Notes: a model not told the origin generated them from the letters alone. 45,216 nt of DNA from Puniceibacterium antarcticum (GCF_002760615.1 NZ_AWWI01000116.1:1-45216), one strand, 5' to 3'; positions 26,093 to 35,071 are shown, counted from the first letter of the stretch. A program made the numbers and translations.

Positions 26093-26434
26093 ATGAAAAA
26101 CTTCATCGGCGTGGGCAACCGCGTCACCCTCACGGCCACATCTGCCGTCACCTCCGGCCAACCAGTTCTCTTCGCCTCGCTGTTCGGCATCGCCGAGAAC
26201 GCGGCGGCGATCGGCGATCCGCTTGTCCTCGTGCTCAACGGCATTTTCGATCTGACCAAGACTGCTTCGCAAGCCTGGACTGTCGGCCAGTTGATCTATT
26301 GGGATGTCGCCACCTCCCGCGTGACCAGCACCGTTGCCACCAACAAGCTGATCGGCGTGGCGGTTCTGGCCGTTGGTGGCGGCGCGGGTGAAACTACTGG
26401 CCGCGTCCGCCTCACCGCAGCGAGTGCAAATTGA
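26093..26434 (+). CDS. DUF2190-type capsid decoration-like protein
   Basis: A 113-residue protein, all beta in appearance (VGNRVTLTATSAVTSGQPVL, LIGVAVLAVGGG, TGRVRLTAAS). It resembles DUF2190 proteins, which lie right after the capsid gene and are thought to decorate or cement the shell. The stop overlaps the TTG start of the next gene. Confidence 0.8.
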   Translation: MKNFIGVGNRVTLTATSAVTSGQPVLFASLFGIAENAAAIGDPLVLVLNGIFDLTKTASQAWTVGQLIYWDVATSRVTSTVATNKLIGVAVLAVGGGAGETTGRVRLTAASAN

Positions 26435-26745
26435 CCGCCTTCGATCTGGCGACAGACACGCTGTTCAACGATCCAAACCTTGCCGTCGATGCGCTGCTGC
26501 GCCTCGGCGGCATCGGTCCTGCGCAGGCTATCCGCGTCATCCGCGCGATGCCGGACCGCTTTGCCAATTTCGGCGACGGGCGGTTCGTTGTCGATACCGT
26601 GCTGCTAAACATCCGACTGTTGGATGCGGCAGAGCTTTCTGCGGGTGACACCGTGGAGATTGCAGGCCAGCTCCACGAAATCAGCGGCACCCCAACCCGG
26701 GACACCAATCGGCTGTTTTGGCTGGCAGAGGCGCGGGCGCTGTGA
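26431..26745 (+). CDS. Head-tail joining protein (FII-like)
   Basis: A 104-residue protein starting at TTG (26431), coupled to the preceding stop. Position and pattern (FVVDTVLLNIRLLDAAELSA, GDTVEIAGQLHEI, LFWLAEAR) fit the lambda FII-like joining proteins between capsid and tail genes. It would attach the finished tail to the portal vertex. Confidence 0.7.
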   Translation: MTAFDLATDTLFNDPNLAVDALLRLGGIGPAQAIRVIRAMPDRFANFGDGRFVVDTVLLNIRLLDAAELSAGDTVEIAGQLHEISGTPTRDTNRLFWLAEARAL

Positions 26746-27377
26746 AACTCCTCGCCGATATTCAGGGCGATCTCCGCGCAATGATGCAGGCGGAGGTGGA
26801 AGCCGCAGAACGCGCGGTCGCGGCGGGCGTTTCTGAGGCGGCAAGCGGCTTGCAGCAGGACTGGCGCGGCCAGATCACCGGAGCCGCTCTGGGCCGGGGG
26901 CTCACAAATTCGATCCGCAAGAAGATGTATCCAAACACCGGAGCTTCGATCCGGGCGGCCGCGGTAGTCTATTCCAATGCCTCGAACGTGGTCGATGCCT
27001 TTGACCGGGGCGCCCTGATCCGGTCAAAAACTGGGTTCTGGCTGGCAATCCCGACGGCCGCCGCGGGCAAGAAAGGTATCGGCAAAAAGCGGATCACCCC
27101 CGGCGGCTGGGAGCAGCGCACCGGCCAACGCCTGCGCTTCGTCTTTCGGCGCGGCCAACCAAGCTTGCTGGTGGCCGAAACACGGTTGAACTCGAAAGGT
27201 CGCGCTGTCGTCTCAAGGTCAAAGACCGGGCGCGGGCTGGCCACTGTGCCGATTTTTATCCTCGTGCCGCAGGTGAAACTGCCCAAACGGCTGAGCCTAG
27301 AAGGCCCGGCGCGCGTGGCAGAGGCGAAGTTGCCGGGGTTGATTTTGGCATACTGGAGGGAGGGAGCACTGGGCTGA
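26742..27377 (+). CDS. DUF6441-like neck/tail protein
   Basis: A 211-residue protein; the GTG at 26742 overlaps the preceding stop. It begins with a helix (KLLADIQGDLRAMMQAEVEA) and continues with a basic beta-rich part (GKKGIGKKRITPGGWEQRTG, RLRFVFRRGQPSLLVAETRL). The pattern resembles DUF6441 phage proteins, which take the place of lambda gpZ/gpU-type tail completion proteins. It is the last head-neck gene before the RES insertion. Confidence 0.7.
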   Translation: MKLLADIQGDLRAMMQAEVEAAERAVAAGVSEAASGLQQDWRGQITGAALGRGLTNSIRKKMYPNTGASIRAAAVVYSNASNVVDAFDRGALIRSKTGFWLAIPTAAAGKKGIGKKRITPGGWEQRTGQRLRFVFRRGQPSLLVAETRLNSKGRAVVSRSKTGRGLATVPIFILVPQVKLPKRLSLEGPARVAEAKLPGLILAYWREGALG

Positions 27378-27396
27378 TGTCTGCAAGGAGGGCAAT

Positions 27397-27492
27397 ATGA
27401 ACAGTCGCAGCGGTAGCACGCGCGTTATCCGCGACTACCGCAAGCCGTTTACATCAAACAAAACTGCCGTGCCTAAACTTCAATCGCTTTAG
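27397..27492 (+). pseudogene. 31-residue ORF cut off at the cargo junction
   Basis: A strong ribosome-binding site (AAGGAGGG, 27385-27392) precedes an ATG at 27397. The frame starts MNSRSGSTRVIRDYRKPF and then runs into the 3' end of the RES gene, stopping at 27492. The good start signal with a nonsense-like tail suggests the 5' end of a late phage gene that was truncated when the RES cargo came in. It could also be a genuine mini-gene. Confidence 0.5.
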
Positions 27493-28474
27493 ACTGTTCG
27501 CCGTCGAAAATACACAGGCTAAGCAGGCGCGAACGCCTTCCAATCGAGAATTCCGCATTTAGTACAACAAGGTTGTACGCTTGCGCTGATGTTCGTGTTG
27601 AAGGGTATTGGATGGCGTCGAATCCAGCCGATCGGGCGCAGTCCGCAACAAATCTTGAAAACACATATGCTGGCTTTTGATACCCCGTTCCTTCCTGAGG
27701 CGTGCTGAGGAGCGCAGAAAACGCCAATGCGTTCAACAAGTCTGATTGATCTTTATGGCTATCGTACGGGTTTGTGAGGTCTAAAACCTTTAGTTCACCA
27801 TCCAAAGCTATTTCAGCAATTGCGCAATGAGCTCCTCTCAGCTCATGAAAGCAGGTTCCCTTACTATCCCCAAGGTAAAGGACCGGCTGCCCTGCGTGGT
27901 TGTATCGGCCTTCGCCGACGAACCTGGGATCTGCAAAGTCGAACTGATTTGCAGATATTTCTTTCAGGCCTTGCAGGCCACGTGCTCGGAACAAGTTCAA
28001 TGGTACTGTCGTAGCGTTGGTCGTTTGAGAAAGCCCTTCTAAGGTCTTGAGGACTGTTTGAGCAAACTCGTTCTTCAACAATAAAAATGGCGTCTCATTT
28101 GCGATAGTGCTGATAGCCACGATGTGTTCCTCGAAACCCTTTGGAACATCAAATGGCAGCTCATAAGGGTAGAGCGTATGGCCCAACTTTTCACCACATC
28201 TTGGACAGTCCATATTTGTCAATAAGCGCTCGAACTGCTCCCTCGAGTAAAAGGCGTTGATCCGGGAGCCATCGTAGAAAGTATCAAGCTGAATCTGGTT
28301 GCGCTGAAATTCTTCAGATTCGGCCGAATATGCTGTCGGCCAAATCTGTAGGAATTTCTTATAACACCGGTCGCAACACGCGATGTCCGCCGAATACCAA
28401 GAATCGAGCTCTTGAAGAAAAACGTCTTCGAAGGCGGCCTCGTCATGCGGGTGAGTTGGGAGAGATGAGTTCAA
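27473..28474 (-). CDS. RES-domain protein with N-terminal zinc-binding-like region
   Basis: A 333-residue protein starting at TTG (28474) behind AGGTGG. The N-terminal region has two cysteine pairs (Cys34-Cys37 in CCDRC, and Cys90-Cys93 in CPRC) that could bind zinc. Residues 160-305 match the RES domain: LFRAR (Arg163/Arg165), EGRYNHAGQPVLYLGDS, CFHELRG with Glu211, and a late serine in YPSTR (Ser292). RES toxins break down NAD+. Here no Xre-type antitoxin gene is adjacent, and the gene lies antisense to the late operon between neck and tail genes. Its AT-rich composition marks it as cargo. It may be a superinfection-exclusion or abortive-infection protein; activity and trigger are unknown. 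Confidence 0.8.
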   Translation of the reverse strand: MNSSLPTHPHDEAAFEDVFLQELDSWYSADIACCDRCYKKFLQIWPTAYSAESEEFQRNQIQLDTFYDGSRINAFYSREQFERLLTNMDCPRCGEKLGHTLYPYELPFDVPKGFEEHIVAISTIANETPFLLLKNEFAQTVLKTLEGLSQTTNATTVPLNLFRARGLQGLKEISANQFDFADPRFVGEGRYNHAGQPVLYLGDSKGTCFHELRGAHCAIAEIALDGELKVLDLTNPYDSHKDQSDLLNALAFSALLSTPQEGTGYQKPAYVFSRFVADCARSAGFDAIQYPSTRTSAQAYNLVVLNAEFSIGRRSRLLSLCIFDGEQSKAIEV

Positions 28475-28670
28475 TTTTCCACCTAATATTTTGTATGTCT
28501 CACAAGAGTGTAACCGCTGTACATGATCGGCGGCGGTCGAGACGCTGAAAACAATACTCTAGTGAAAATACTGCGTTTTGCACCGAAGAAATGAGTTGCT
28601 GTACACCACCTGAATGTCGCGAGAGGGCTCTTTGCCACCGTTGCCTTTGACCATACCTTTGGAGCAGAGA
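28475..28670. other. Junction region between RES cargo and late operon
   Basis: These 196 bases hold the presumed RES promoter (minus strand) and the right-hand cargo junction before the next tail gene at 28671. I see no gene. The composition shifts to the GC-rich phage type at about 28610. Confidence 0.4.
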
Positions 28671-29093
28671 ATGCCAACCACCCGCGAAACCATCCTCGCC
28701 GCGCTGCACGCACGGCTGCAAACCCTTGCCGCCACCGTCCTGCGCGACGAGGTCTTGCCCGAACGCATTCCGCCAGCCGGGCTGATCATCCTGCGCGACG
28801 GCCAGCCCGGCGAACCGGAGGTCACGCTGTCACCGCTGCACTACCATTATCAGCACGGCGCCGAGTTAGAGGTGGTCGTCCAGGCGGCAAAGGAGCGGGC
28901 GACCGCGTTTGACACCTTGATCGCTGCCATCGGCACCACGCTTGAAAGCGACCGCACGCTTGGCGGCCTCTGCGACTGGGTTGAGGCGGAAGCCCCGGCC
29001 TCGGTCGATATGCCCGTCGAGGGCGCCGCGAGCCTGAAGGCGGCGGTGATCACACTCAACCTGCACTACACCACCACGGGCCCGCTGGCCTGA
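28671..29093 (+). CDS. Tail terminator-like protein
   Basis: A 140-residue protein from the ATG at 28671 (GGAG upstream). It begins with a helix (TRETILAALHARLQTLAATV), has a strand pattern around LIILRDGQPGEPEVTLSP, and an ELEVVVQAAKERATAFDTLI helix. This fits the gpU-like tail terminator/minor tail fold placed just before the tail tube gene. It caps the tail at its head-proximal end. Confidence 0.7.
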   Translation: MPTTRETILAALHARLQTLAATVLRDEVLPERIPPAGLIILRDGQPGEPEVTLSPLHYHYQHGAELEVVVQAAKERATAFDTLIAAIGTTLESDRTLGGLCDWVEAEAPASVDMPVEGAASLKAAVITLNLHYTTTGPLA

Positions 29094-29117
29094 AATCCCG
29101 ACAATGAGGAGAAAGAC

Positions 29118-30056
29118 ATGGCACGAGCGCAAGGCGCCCGGGCGCAGATGGCGCTTGGCTTTGAGACAGTTTACGGCTCCCCCCCGGTCAGTGGGTTCCG
29201 ATTGATGCCTTTTGCCCGGACGACGCTGGGTTCGGAACAGCCGCTGCTGGAATCGGAACTCTTGGGTTACGGCCGCGATCCGCTGGCCCCGATCAAGGAT
29301 GCGGTCACGGCCGATGGAGACGTCGTCGTGCCAATCGATGTCGAGGCATTTGGGTATTGGTTGAAGGCTGCCTTCGGCCAACCGACAACCACCGGCACCA
29401 CGCCCAAGACCCATACGTTCCAGTCGGGAAACTGGACCCTGCCCAGCATGTCGATCGAAACAGCGATGCCAGAAGTGCCGCGCTTCGCCATGTATTCCGG
29501 CTGCGTGCTGGATCAGCTTTCCTGGCAGATGCAGCGCTCTGGCCTTTTGACGGCCTCGGCCAAGCTGATCGCTCAAGGCGAGACAATCGCCGCCGCAACG
29601 GCCGCCGGAACGCCTACCGCGTTGGGCTTGCAACGCTTCGGCCATTTTAACGGCACGGTGAAACGCAATGGCAGCAGCCTGGGCAACGTCGTCTCAGCCG
29701 ATATCACCTATTCCAACAACCTCGATCGGATCGAGACCATTCGCGGTGATGGCCGTATCGATGGGGCCGACCCGACCATGGCCGCGCTGACCGGCCGGAT
29801 CGAAGTGCGGTTCTCCGACAGCACGCTCGTCACCCAAGCCATCGACGGCACACCCTGCGAGTTGGAGTTCAACTACAGCCTTGGGGCAAACGCGAGTTTC
29901 ACCTTCACGGCCCATGCCGTCTATCTGCCGATCCCCCGCATCGAAATCGCCGGGCCGCAGGGCGTGCAGGCCAGCTTCGACTGGCAGGCCGCGAAAGCCG
30001 CCAGTCCCGCCCGGATGTGTACCGCCACCCTCATCAACAGCATCGCGAGTTATTGA
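29118..30056 (+). CDS. Major tail (tube) protein
   Basis: A 312-residue protein. The start ARAQGARAQMALGFETVYGS and the beta-rich body with a DVEAFGYWLKAAFG segment and repeated immunoglobulin-like strands (TGRIEVRFSDSTLVTQAIDG) fit the tube protein family of Rhodobacteraceae siphophages. It polymerises round the tape measure. It lies immediately before the tail assembly chaperone pair, as expected. Confidence 0.85.
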   Translation: MARAQGARAQMALGFETVYGSPPVSGFRLMPFARTTLGSEQPLLESELLGYGRDPLAPIKDAVTADGDVVVPIDVEAFGYWLKAAFGQPTTTGTTPKTHTFQSGNWTLPSMSIETAMPEVPRFAMYSGCVLDQLSWQMQRSGLLTASAKLIAQGETIAAATAAGTPTALGLQRFGHFNGTVKRNGSSLGNVVSADITYSNNLDRIETIRGDGRIDGADPTMAALTGRIEVRFSDSTLVTQAIDGTPCELEFNYSLGANASFTFTAHAVYLPIPRIEIAGPQGVQASFDWQAAKAASPARMCTATLINSIASY

Positions 30057-30058
30057 CC

Positions 30059-30496
30059 ATGATCCGACTGAACCTGACCGCCACCCCGCAATGGCTCGAT
30101 CTTGCCCCCGGCCTGCGCCTGCTGGTGGGCCCGCTCACCACCGCGCTGATGGTCTCTGCGCGGGCCGATGCCGCCATCGAGGCGATGCCGGACACGGCCA
30201 CGACCGAAGAACTGGCGCTTGCTATGGCGAAAGCCGTCGCGCGCCGCGCAGTGCTGGATTGGGAGGGTGTTGGCGATGCCGAGGGCGAGCCCGTTGCCGT
30301 GACGCCCGACCGCATCGACGCCCTGCTGGAAATCTGGCCGGTCTTTGAGGCGTTCCAGACTCAATATGTCGCACGGGGCTTGATCCTGGACGCGGAAAAA
30401 AACGCCTCTGCGCTCTCGCCGACTGGTCCTTCGGCGGGGGCGATCGCTACTGCGCCGCCTGCGCAGACCTCTGTGAAGACTGCCCGGCAAGACTAA
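30059..30496 (+). CDS. Tail assembly chaperone, short form
   Basis: A 145-residue protein from the ATG at 30059, equivalent to lambda gpG. The core (LTATPQWLDLAPGLRLLVGP, ALAMAKAVARRAVLDWEGVG, RIDALLEIWPVFEAFQTQYV) is helical. It coats the tape measure during tail assembly. A slippery sequence at 30397-30403 diverts a fraction of ribosomes into the longer form. The short form ends with a low-complexity tail. Confidence 0.85.
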   Translation: MIRLNLTATPQWLDLAPGLRLLVGPLTTALMVSARADAAIEAMPDTATTEELALAMAKAVARRAVLDWEGVGDAEGEPVAVTPDRIDALLEIWPVFEAFQTQYVARGLILDAEKNASALSPTGPSAGAIATAPPAQTSVKTARQD

Positions 30497-30723
30497 ACCG
30501 CCCGCAGACACAGGACGGCTGGCAGGTCTGGGATCTGGTCGGCCGCCTGGGCGGGCAGTTGCGTGTGATCCCCGGCGCGGTCTTGGGCTGGGACATGGGT
30601 GCTGTCCTCGCTTTGGCGCAGGCGCTGGGCGTCAGTACCCTGATCGCTGCTGAACTGCTGCCCGAGATCGAGGCGGTGATGGTGCGCAAGCTGAACGAAC
30701 AAATCGGAGAAAACCATGGCTGA
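30059..30723 (+). CDS. Tail assembly chaperone, -1 frameshift long form (GT-like)
   Basis: At A AAA AAC (30397-30403) a -1 shift moves from ...DAEKN to RLCALADWSFGGGDRY, and the new frame stays open for 106 codons to the TGA at 30721-30723. The extension has four cysteines in CAACADLCEDC, a likely metal site, and then the conserved-looking DGWQVWDLVGRLGGQLRVIP and ELLPEIEAVMVRKLNEQIGE. It fills all of the otherwise empty interval between the short form and the tape measure gene, whose ATG at 30716 overlaps its end. This is the gpG-gpGT strategy of long-tailed phages. Confidence 0.85.
30397..30403 (+). promoter_or_regulatory. Programmed -1 ribosomal frameshift site A AAA AAC
   Basis: The heptamer is in the correct phase (…GAA AAA AAC in frame 0), a canonical X XXY YYZ slippery sequence. 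It joins the short chaperone to the downstream frame. GC-rich sequence follows, which could form a stimulatory structure. Confidence 0.85.
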
Positions 30724-33136
30724 AAAGAAAGTCAGCGTCCGCCTTTCGGCGGTCGGCGGACGACAGGTGCGCGCCGAGTTGGAAGGGGTGGGTGAAGCCG
30801 GAGCCCGTGGCTTTGGACGCCTCTCTTCTGAGATGGAAATGGCGAACGCGCGCTTGGTGGGCTTTGCGCGCCGGGTAGGTTTGGCGCTGGCGGCAGTAAC
30901 CGCGGCAGCGGCGGCCACTGGCGTGGCGATGATCCGCTCGGGGCTGGAAACCGTGGATGCCCAGGCAAAACTGGCCCAGTCGCTCGACACGACCGTCGCC
31001 AGTATTCAGGTGCTGGAACGCGCAGGCGGTTTGGCAGGGGTTGCCATGACCGGCATCGAACAGGCGACGAAGGACCTGACGCGGCGCTTGTCGCAGGCGG
31101 CTACTGGCACCGGTCCGGCGGCCGATGCGCTGGATCGCCTGGGCCTTTCCGCAACTGGCCTGATGGCCTTGCCGCTCGACGCGCGTATCGGCCAGATCAA
31201 CCAAGCGATCGCGGATTTCGTACCGGCGGCCGAGCGTGCAGCAGTGGCGGGGCAGCTTTTCGGCGAAGAAGGCAGCATTGCGATGTCCCGGATCGACAGC
31301 GCGACCTTGCGGCAGGCCACGCAGGATGTGCGCGATTTCGGGTTGGTGGTCTCGGAACAAGATGCCGATCAGATCGAACGCACCAATGACGCGCTCTCTC
31401 GTCTGGGGCTGATCTGGCGCGGGGTATCGAACCAACTGACGGTCGCCGCTGCCCCTGCGCTGGAAGCGATCGCCAACGCCCTCGCGGCAATGGCACGCAC
31501 GACGGGACCGATCGGCATCGCCATCACAACCCTTTTTGAGAACATCGGGCGGCTGACCACCTATGCCGCGACGTTTGCGGCCCTGATGGCGGGGCGCTGG
31601 GTGGCGGGCATGGCAGCGGCGGCTTTGTCCGTCAGCAGCCTGGCCACCGGCCTTGTGATCTTGCGCGGAGCGCTGATCCGGACCGGCATCGGCGCGCTGA
31701 TCGTCGGCGCGGGCGAGTTGGTGTTTCAGTTTACGCGGCTGGTGTCCGGTGCCGGTGGCTTTGGCGCTGCTATGGGGTTGCTGAAAGACGTCGTCATTGA
31801 GGTCTGGGATCGTATTAAACTGGGCGCCACCGCCGCCGGGGCTGCGGCGACGGCCATGTTTTTCGACATCAAGGCAGATGCGGCCAGCGGGATGCAGAGT
31901 GCCATCGAAAGCGTGGTCGGTTTCGGCAACGCTGCCGCCAATACCTTTGAGGGTGCATTCGAGGCGATCAAAGCCATTTGGGGCCTCTTACCCGCCGCCA
32001 TCGGCGATCTGGTGTTCCAAGCGGCGAACAGTCTGATCGAAGGCGTTGAGAGTATGCTGAACGGCGTGGTCGCACGGATCAACGGCTTCATCGAGGGGAT
32101 CAATACCGGGCTGGAAGCGCTGGGCTCTGATCGCCGGATTACCATCCTGGGCGATCTGGACCTTGGAAAGATCGAAAACCGCTTCGCCGGAGCCGCGACC
32201 CGGGCTGGCACGGCCGCAAGTGACGCGTTCGACCGGGCCTTTGAAGACAACCCGCTGGCAGTCCCGGATTTTGGTCTGACCGACATTTCCCGCGAAGCGC
32301 TCGGCGCGGCGAATACCTACCGCACGGCGGCCAACGATCTGGCCGCGGGAGCGCTGGCGCCACTCGCCAGCTGGCAGGCGTTACAGGATGCGGTCGCGGG
32401 CGCGGGCAATGATGGCGAAACTGCACTTGCTGGCGCAACCGATGCCGCAGGCCAATTTGACGATGCCATCACGGCAGCCGGGCGCGCGGCGTCAGGGGCG
32501 GCGAATAGCGCGGGCGCGGCCGCCGTGGAAGGTGCCGAAGCCGCAAAAACCGGCTGGGCCGCAGCTGTGGCGACCCTCGCCGACTATGCCGCCAAGGCTC
32601 GCGACATCGGCGGCGATATTGGCAACACCTTAGTTGGGGCGTTCACCTCGGCCGAGAATGCCGTGGGCGAGTTCGTCAAATCCGGCAAGCTCGACTTCCG
32701 CGACCTGGTTTCCTCGATGATTGCCGATCTGGCCAAGCTGGCCGCCCGGCGTTTCATTCTCGGCCCGATCGCAAATGCGCTCTTTGGCGCGCTGGGCGGT
32801 GCGGGTGGGTTGTTCGCGGACATCCTGCATTCCGGTGGCACGGTCGGCATGGCGGGCAGCCGCCGGATGGTGCCAGCCATGGCATTTGCCAACGCACCCC
32901 GCATGCATTCCGGCGGCTGGGCCGGGTTGAAGCCTGACGAGGTGCCCGCGATCCTGCAGCGCGGGGAACGGGTTTTGTCCCGGCGTGAGGCGGCTGGCTA
33001 TGGGCAAGGACAAACCGCCGCGCAGACCGTCAACGTCACGATCATGTCCCGCGACGCCGAAAGCTTTCGGCAATCGCGCACGCAGGTCGCATCCGACATT
33101 GCCCGCGCTGTCTCGATGGGCCGGAGGGGCATGTGA
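30716..33136 (+). CDS. Tail tape measure protein
   Basis: An 806-residue protein, the longest in the tail module except the tip. The N-terminus (VSVRLSAVGGRQVRAELEGV) and the long helical body fit tape measures. Hydrophobic stretches lie at about 50-70, 265-285 and 330-350. The C-terminal part (GEFVKSGKLDFRDLVSSMI, ADLAKLAARRFILGPIANAL) matches the lambda gpH-type C-terminal domain. It sets tail length and helps DNA cross the host envelope. Its start overlaps the frameshifted chaperone and its stop overlaps the next gene. Confidence 0.9.
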   Translation: MAEKKVSVRLSAVGGRQVRAELEGVGEAGARGFGRLSSEMEMANARLVGFARRVGLALAAVTAAAAATGVAMIRSGLETVDAQAKLAQSLDTTVASIQVLERAGGLAGVAMTGIEQATKDLTRRLSQAATGTGPAADALDRLGLSATGLMALPLDARIGQINQAIADFVPAAERAAVAGQLFGEEGSIAMSRIDSATLRQATQDVRDFGLVVSEQDADQIERTNDALSRLGLIWRGVSNQLTVAAAPALEAIANALAAMARTTGPIGIAITTLFENIGRLTTYAATFAALMAGRWVAGMAAAALSVSSLATGLVILRGALIRTGIGALIVGAGELVFQFTRLVSGAGGFGAAMGLLKDVVIEVWDRIKLGATAAGAAATAMFFDIKADAASGMQSAIESVVGFGNAAANTFEGAFEAIKAIWGLLPAAIGDLVFQAANSLIEGVESMLNGVVARINGFIEGINTGLEALGSDRRITILGDLDLGKIENRFAGAATRAGTAASDAFDRAFEDNPLAVPDFGLTDISREALGAANTYRTAANDLAAGALAPLASWQALQDAVAGAGNDGETALAGATDAAGQFDDAITAAGRAASGAANSAGAAAVEGAEAAKTGWAAAVATLADYAAKARDIGGDIGNTLVGAFTSAENAVGEFVKSGKLDFRDLVSSMIADLAKLAARRFILGPIANALFGALGGAGGLFADILHSGGTVGMAGSRRMVPAMAFANAPRMHSGGWAGLKPDEVPAILQRGERVLSRREAAGYGQGQTAAQTVNVTIMSRDAESFRQSRTQVASDIARAVSMGRRGM

Positions 33137-33762
33137 TGGCATTTCACGAGGTGCGCTTCCCCGACAATATCAGCCGCGGTGCGCGGGGCGGGCCGGAACG
33201 GCGCACGCAGATTGTCGAAATGGCCAGCGGTGACGAAGAGCGCAACGGCTCCTGGGCGGATTCGCGGCGGCGCTATGATGCCTCCTACGGCATCCGCAAG
33301 GCCGACGATCTGGCCGCGGTGACCGCATTTTTCGAGGCACGGCGCGGGCGGCTTTACGGGTTTCGCTGGAAGGACTGGGCCGACTACAAATCCTGCCTGC
33401 CATCGGTCGTAACTGCCGCAACCGACCAACCGATTGGTGTCGGCACCGGTGCTGCGACCGCCTTCCAGCTGGTGAAACTCTACACCAGCGGCGCGCAGTC
33501 CTGGACGCGCGCGATCACCAAGCCCGTCGCCGGGACCGTGGCGGCGGCCTTGAACGGCGTGACGCAGATCACCGGCTGGACGATCAACACGACCACCGGC
33601 GTGGTCACCTTCGCTGCGGCTCCGGCCCCCGGCGCCGTGATCACCGCGGGCTTTGAATTCGACGTGCCCGTGCGGTTCGACACCGACACGCTGGACGTCA
33701 CCCTCGATTTCGAGCGGCTGGGCTCGATCACATCCATTCCCCTGATTGAGGTCCGCAGATGA
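33136..33762 (+). CDS. DUF2460 tail protein (GTA gp12-like, distal tail)
   Basis: A 208-residue protein from the ATG at 33136 (GGAGG eight bases upstream). The start FHEVRFPDNISRGARGGPER, the motif RRRYDASYGIRKADDLAAV, and FFEARRGRLYGFRWKDWADY are characteristic of DUF2460. In the gene transfer agent and related phages this is the distal tail protein that forms a hexamer under the tube. It begins a four-gene block in gene transfer agent order. Confidence 0.9.
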   Translation: MAFHEVRFPDNISRGARGGPERRTQIVEMASGDEERNGSWADSRRRYDASYGIRKADDLAAVTAFFEARRGRLYGFRWKDWADYKSCLPSVVTAATDQPIGVGTGAATAFQLVKLYTSGAQSWTRAITKPVAGTVAAALNGVTQITGWTINTTTGVVTFAAAPAPGAVITAGFEFDVPVRFDTDTLDVTLDFERLGSITSIPLIEVRR

Positions 33763-34643
33763 AAACCCTTCCCTCTGGTATGCAGGCGCATCTCGACGAC
33801 GGTACTACCACGCTGGCGTGGTGCTGGCGGATTGAGCGGGCCGATGGCGTGATCTTTGGTTTCACCGATCATGATCGATCGCTGCTGATTGCAGGAACCG
33901 TCTTTGAGCCCGACACCGGATTTGCCGCCTCGGAAATCCGCGCCAGTGCCGATTTCTCGGTTGACGGGCAGGATGCCGAAGGGGCGCTGCGCTCCGACCG
34001 GATCACCGAGACCGACATTCTGGACGGGCGCTGGGACAATGCGGCCATCGAGGTCTGGCGGGTGAATTGGGAGAATGTCGCACAGCGGGTGCTGATGCGG
34101 CGCGGCAATCTCGGCCAGATCAGGCGCGGCAAGCAGGTGTTCGTCGCCGAGGTGCGCTCACTCACGCATTTTCTCAATCAACCTGTGGGGCGGACCTATC
34201 AGTATTACTGCGATGCGGAACTCGGCGACGCCCGCTGCGGGGTCAATCTGGCGGCCCCCAGCTATTCGGCCAGCGGGTCGGTCGCTGCGGTCTCAGGCGA
34301 TCGCAGTTTTGCGACGGCCGGGCTCGGTGGGTTTGCTGCGAACTGGTTCGCGTTGAGCCGGGTGGAATGGACCAGCGGCGAAAATGCCGGGCGGCGGGCG
34401 GAGGTGTCGATCCACACACTCTCGGCCGGGACCGCTCAAATCACCCTGATCGAAGCCCCCGTTCGCAAAATTGCACTGGGTGATGGATTCTTCATGCAGG
34501 CAGGCTGCGACAAACAGTTTGCGACCTGCCGGGCCAAGTTCGGCAATGGCGTGAACTTTCGGGGATTTCCGTCGATCCCTGGCGACGACACCATCGTGCG
34601 CTATCCCACACAGGGCGATGGCAGCACCGGGCAACCGCTATGA
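33759..34643 (+). CDS. DUF2163 tail protein (GTA gp13-like, hub)
   Basis: A 294-residue protein. Motifs WCWRIERADGVIFGFTDHDR, QVFVAEVRSLTHFLNQPVGR and cysteines in YYCDAELGDARCGV and AGCDKQFATCRAKFGN fit DUF2163. In gene transfer agents this protein forms the baseplate hub and can carry an Fe-S cluster held by these cysteines; whether that holds here is inferred. Start and stop overlap the neighbours (ATGA). Confidence 0.9.
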   Translation: MKTLPSGMQAHLDDGTTTLAWCWRIERADGVIFGFTDHDRSLLIAGTVFEPDTGFAASEIRASADFSVDGQDAEGALRSDRITETDILDGRWDNAAIEVWRVNWENVAQRVLMRRGNLGQIRRGKQVFVAEVRSLTHFLNQPVGRTYQYYCDAELGDARCGVNLAAPSYSASGSVAAVSGDRSFATAGLGGFAANWFALSRVEWTSGENAGRRAEVSIHTLSAGTAQITLIEAPVRKIALGDGFFMQAGCDKQFATCRAKFGNGVNFRGFPSIPGDDTIVRYPTQGDGSTGQPL

Positions 34644-35065
34644 ACGCTGCCCCTGATGTTGTGATCGCCGCAGCGCGGGTCTGGCTCGGCACGCCTTACG
34701 TGCATCAAGCCAGCGTTCTGGACGCGGGCTGCGATTGCCTTGGCCTTGCCCGCGGCATCTGGCGCGACCTGCATGGGCCCGAGCCCGTGATGCCGCCGCC
34801 CTATACCCGAGATTGGGGCGAAGCCGGTGTGGCCGAAGTGCTGGCCGAGGCCGCGCGGCGCTTTCTGCTGGAGATCCCAATCGCAGACGCCGGGCCCGGC
34901 GCGCTGATCCTGTTTCGCATGGCGCGCGGTGCCCCAGCCAAGCACTGCGGCATCCGCAGCGAGACCGGTCTGATCCACGCCTATGAGGGCGCGGGCGTCA
35001 TTGAGGAGCCCTGGCGCCCGCATTGGGCGCGCAAGGCGGCCTTCGCATTTCTCTATCCGAGGTAG
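34640..35065 (+). CDS. NlpC/P60 tail peptidase (GTA gp14-like)
   Basis: A 141-residue cell-wall cysteine peptidase. The catalytic Cys33 lies in DAGCDCLGLARGIW and the likely catalytic His102 in PAKHCGIRSETG. It matches the gene transfer agent peptidase, which cuts peptidoglycan locally during DNA entry. It stands seven bases before the tip protein gene. Confidence 0.9.
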   Translation: MNAAPDVVIAAARVWLGTPYVHQASVLDAGCDCLGLARGIWRDLHGPEPVMPPPYTRDWGEAGVAEVLAEAARRFLLEIPIADAGPGALILFRMARGAPAKHCGIRSETGLIHAYEGAGVIEEPWRPHWARKAAFAFLYPR

Positions 35066-35071
35066 CACAGC

